A model generated the notes under the pieces. The model saw only the letters and a program-made list of their open reading frames with translations. It made no database searches and was not told the origin of the DNA. 64,000 nt of DNA from contig CAZSLS010000007.1 in the NCBI GenBank assembly GCA_964607575.1, positions 14,360 through 78,359 of the forward strand. Direction: 5' to 3'. This document shows, piece by piece, positions 62,307 to 64,000 of the stretch (position 1 is its first letter; every line of letters begins with the position of its first letter). A program made the position numbers and the translations under genes. The stretch is from BS750m-G57 sp964607575 (GTDB taxonomy: Bacteria > Planctomycetota > Phycisphaerae > SM23-33).

Positions 62307-64000
62307 ATGACCACGCCGCAAGAAGACAAACCGTCCGACTTCATTCGCACGATAGTGGCCGATGATGTCGCCAATAACAAGAACGATTCCCGCGTCCACA
62401 CGCGTTTCCCGCCCGAGCCGAACGGGTATCTGCACATCGGGCACGCGAAGGCGATCTGCATCGATTTCGGTATAGCCGCCGATTTCGGGGGCAAGTGCAA
62501 TCTGCGCATGGACGACACGAACCCGATCGCCGAAGAGCAGGAATACGTCGACGCGATCCAGGAAGACATTCGCTGGCTGGGATGGGACTGGACCGGCGGG
62601 ATGTTCTTCGCGTCGGACTACTTCGAGCAGATGTACCAGCTCGCGCTGCAGTTGGTCGATGCGGGCAAGGCGTACGTCGACGATCTGACGGCAGAGGAAA
62701 TCCGCGAGTATCGCGGCACGCTTTCCGAACCGGGCCGCGACAGCCCCCACCGCGAGCGGAGCGTCGAGGAGAACCGCGACCTGTTCGAGCGGATGAAGGC
62801 CGGCGAGTTCCCCGACGGAACCCGCGTATTGCGAGCCAAGATCGACATGTCCTCGCCGAACTTCAACATGCGCGACCCGGTAATGTATCGCATCCTGCAC
62901 GCGGTACACCCCCACCGGGGCGATGAGTGGTGCATTTACCCGATGTACGACTGGGCCCACGGTATCGAGGATTCTATCGAGGGCATCACCCATTCGCTGT
63001 GCGACCTGGACTTCGAAAACCACCGCCCGCTGTACGACTGGTTCCTCGACCAACTCGACGTGCATCACCCCCAGCAGATCGAATTCGCGCGATTCAACCT
63101 GACCTACACAGTCACCAGCAAGCGGAAGCTGCGTCAGCTCGTCGAGCGCGATCTGGTAAGCGGTTGGGACGATCCGCGCCTGCCCACACTACGCGGGCTT
63201 CGACGGCGCGGCTATACGCCCGAGGCGATCTGTGAGTTCATGAGGCATATCGGTATCAACAAGTTCATCAGCACGGTCGATTCGGCGCTGCTGGAACACT
63301 TTGTCAGAGGCCACCTGAACAAGACCAGCCCGCGCGTTATGGGCGTCCTCCGCCCGCTGAAGGTGGTTATCGATAACTATCCCGACGACCAGGTCGACCA
63401 GCTCGACGCGGTGAATAACCCCGAAGATGAGTCAGCCGGGACGCGCAAAGTCCCCTTCTCGAAGGTCATCTACATCGAGCAGCAGGACTTCATGGAGGAC
63501 CCGCCCAAGAAGTTCTTCCGCCTGTCGCCCGGCCGCGAGGTGCGCCTGAGGTACGCATATTTCATAACCTGCACCAGCGCAGTCAAGGACGACGACGGGA
63601 ATATCACCGAACTCCACTGCACCTACGATCCCGCCACGCGCGGCGGCGACTCGCCCGACGGGCGGAAGGTCAAAGCCACCCTCCACTGGGTCTCCGAGGC
63701 TCATACTCTGGATGCGGAAATCCGCCTCTACGACCACCTGTTCACAAAGGAAAACCCCAGCGACGTGGGCGAAGATGAAGACTGGCTCGACGGCGTGAAT
63801 CCCGATTCGATGGAAGTACTCCAAGGGTGCAAAGTGGAACCGTCACTCACCGGAGCGACCGTCGGAACCCGCATACAGTTCGAACGCCAGGGCTACTTCT
63901 GCGTAGACCAGGATACAACGGAAGACAAACTGGTATTCAACAGAACACTATCCCTCCGCGACACATGGGCAAAGATCCAAAAGCAGCAGAAGTCCGGTAA
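62307..64000 (+). CDS. glnS: Glutaminyl-tRNA synthetase, 3' end cut by the window
   Basis: At least 564 codons, open at the window end. Charges tRNA-Gln with glutamine. HIGH motif at 43-46 (YLHIGHAKAI), and VTSKRK at 269-274 in the KMSKS position. The start has AAGGA nine bases upstream. The visible end (LRDTWAKIQKQQKSG) is close to the normal C-terminus of the family (about 550-570), so only a few codons should be missing. A bacterial GlnRS means that the genome probably does not depend on GatCAB for Gln-tRNA. Confidence 0.95.
   Translation, partial: MTTPQEDKPSDFIRTIVADDVANNKNDSRVHTRFPPEPNGYLHIGHAKAICIDFGIAADFGGKCNLRMDDTNPIAEEQEYVDAIQEDIRWLGWDWTGGMFFASDYFEQMYQLALQLVDAGKAYVDDLTAEEIREYRGTLSEPGRDSPHRERSVEENRDLFERMKAGEFPDGTRVLRAKIDMSSPNFNMRDPVMYRILHAVHPHRGDEWCIYPMYDWAHGIEDSIEGITHSLCDLDFENHRPLYDWFLDQLDVHHPQQIEFARFNLTYTVTSKRKLRQLVERDLVSGWDDPRLPTLRGLRRRGYTPEAICEFMRHIGINKFISTVDSALLEHFVRGHLNKTSPRVMGVLRPLKVVIDNYPDDQVDQLDAVNNPEDESAGTRKVPFSKVIYIEQQDFMEDPPKKFFRLSPGREVRLRYAYFITCTSAVKDDDGNITELHCTYDPATRGGDSPDGRKVKATLHWVSEAHTLDAEIRLYDHLFTKENPSDVGEDEDWLDGVNPDSMEVLQGCKVEPSLTGATVGTRIQFERQGYFCVDQDTTEDKLVFNRTLSLRDTWAKIQKQQKSG

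Overview
The window looks like a chromosomal piece of a GC-rich, free-living Planctomycetota bacterium, most likely of the Phycisphaerae type. This is inferred from gene content, not from a marker gene: two HzsA-like exported dihaem proteins, exported PQQ-type propellers, a PmoA-family (DUF6807) protein, several SPFH proteins in a row, many exported proteins of unknown role, and an anaerobic tungsten-type aldehyde oxidoreductase. Many genes use GTG or TTG starts with clear Shine-Dalgarno sequences. No tRNA, rRNA, CRISPR array, transposase or phage gene was seen.

Layout. 1-1727: 3' part of a metal P1B-type ATPase. 1744-13159: an ABC-2 permease diverging from a six-gene run of three SPFH proteins, an ABC ATPase, an ABC-2 permease with a large insert, and an unknown membrane-anchored protein. 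13184-15010: an HD-GYP/REC/GGDEF signalling protein. 15326-19078: a nucleotide-sugar dehydrogenase, a corrinoid adenosyltransferase and a sodium/solute symporter. 19159-21624: the first HzsA-like protein. 21703-27663: a five-gene sugar operon (Zn-dehydrogenase, FGGY kinase, aldehyde:ferredoxin oxidoreductase, cupin phosphoglucose isomerase, hydroxyacid dehydrogenase). 27768-29251: arsR-acr3 with a perfect consensus promoter. 29389-40606: RhaT, an SMP-30-like lipoprotein and a ribose/AI-2-type ABC importer operon with two DeoC aldolases, an FGGY kinase and an Fe-alcohol dehydrogenase. 40778-42196: an unknown membrane protein. 42193-46480: tig-clpP-clpP-lipoprotein-cyclase. 46707-59189: exported and hydrolytic proteins (unknown exported protein, Gfo/Idh/MocA oxidoreductase, clan-A glycosidase, methyltransferase-like/PQQ propeller fusion, transglutaminase/hydrolase fusion, PmoA-family protein, unknown exported protein). 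59231-62086: the second HzsA-like protein. 62307-64000: glnS, running off the window end.

How the parts fit. Two adjacent catabolic operons, both transcribed leftwards, import and break down sugars or polyols: ABC or RhaT uptake, dehydrogenase, FGGY kinase, and aldolase or isomerase. The tungsten-type AOR suggests that one of them uses ferredoxin-linked aldehyde oxidation, which fits anaerobic life. The exported glycosidase and esterase-like proteins could supply such sugars. The tig-clpP-clpP genes are a proteostasis unit. The SPFH/ABC run is the best candidate for an undescribed membrane system.

Several sigma70-type promoters can be read directly. They include a perfect consensus one for arsR, and a back-to-back pair at 57066-57116 whose -35 boxes overlap by five bases.
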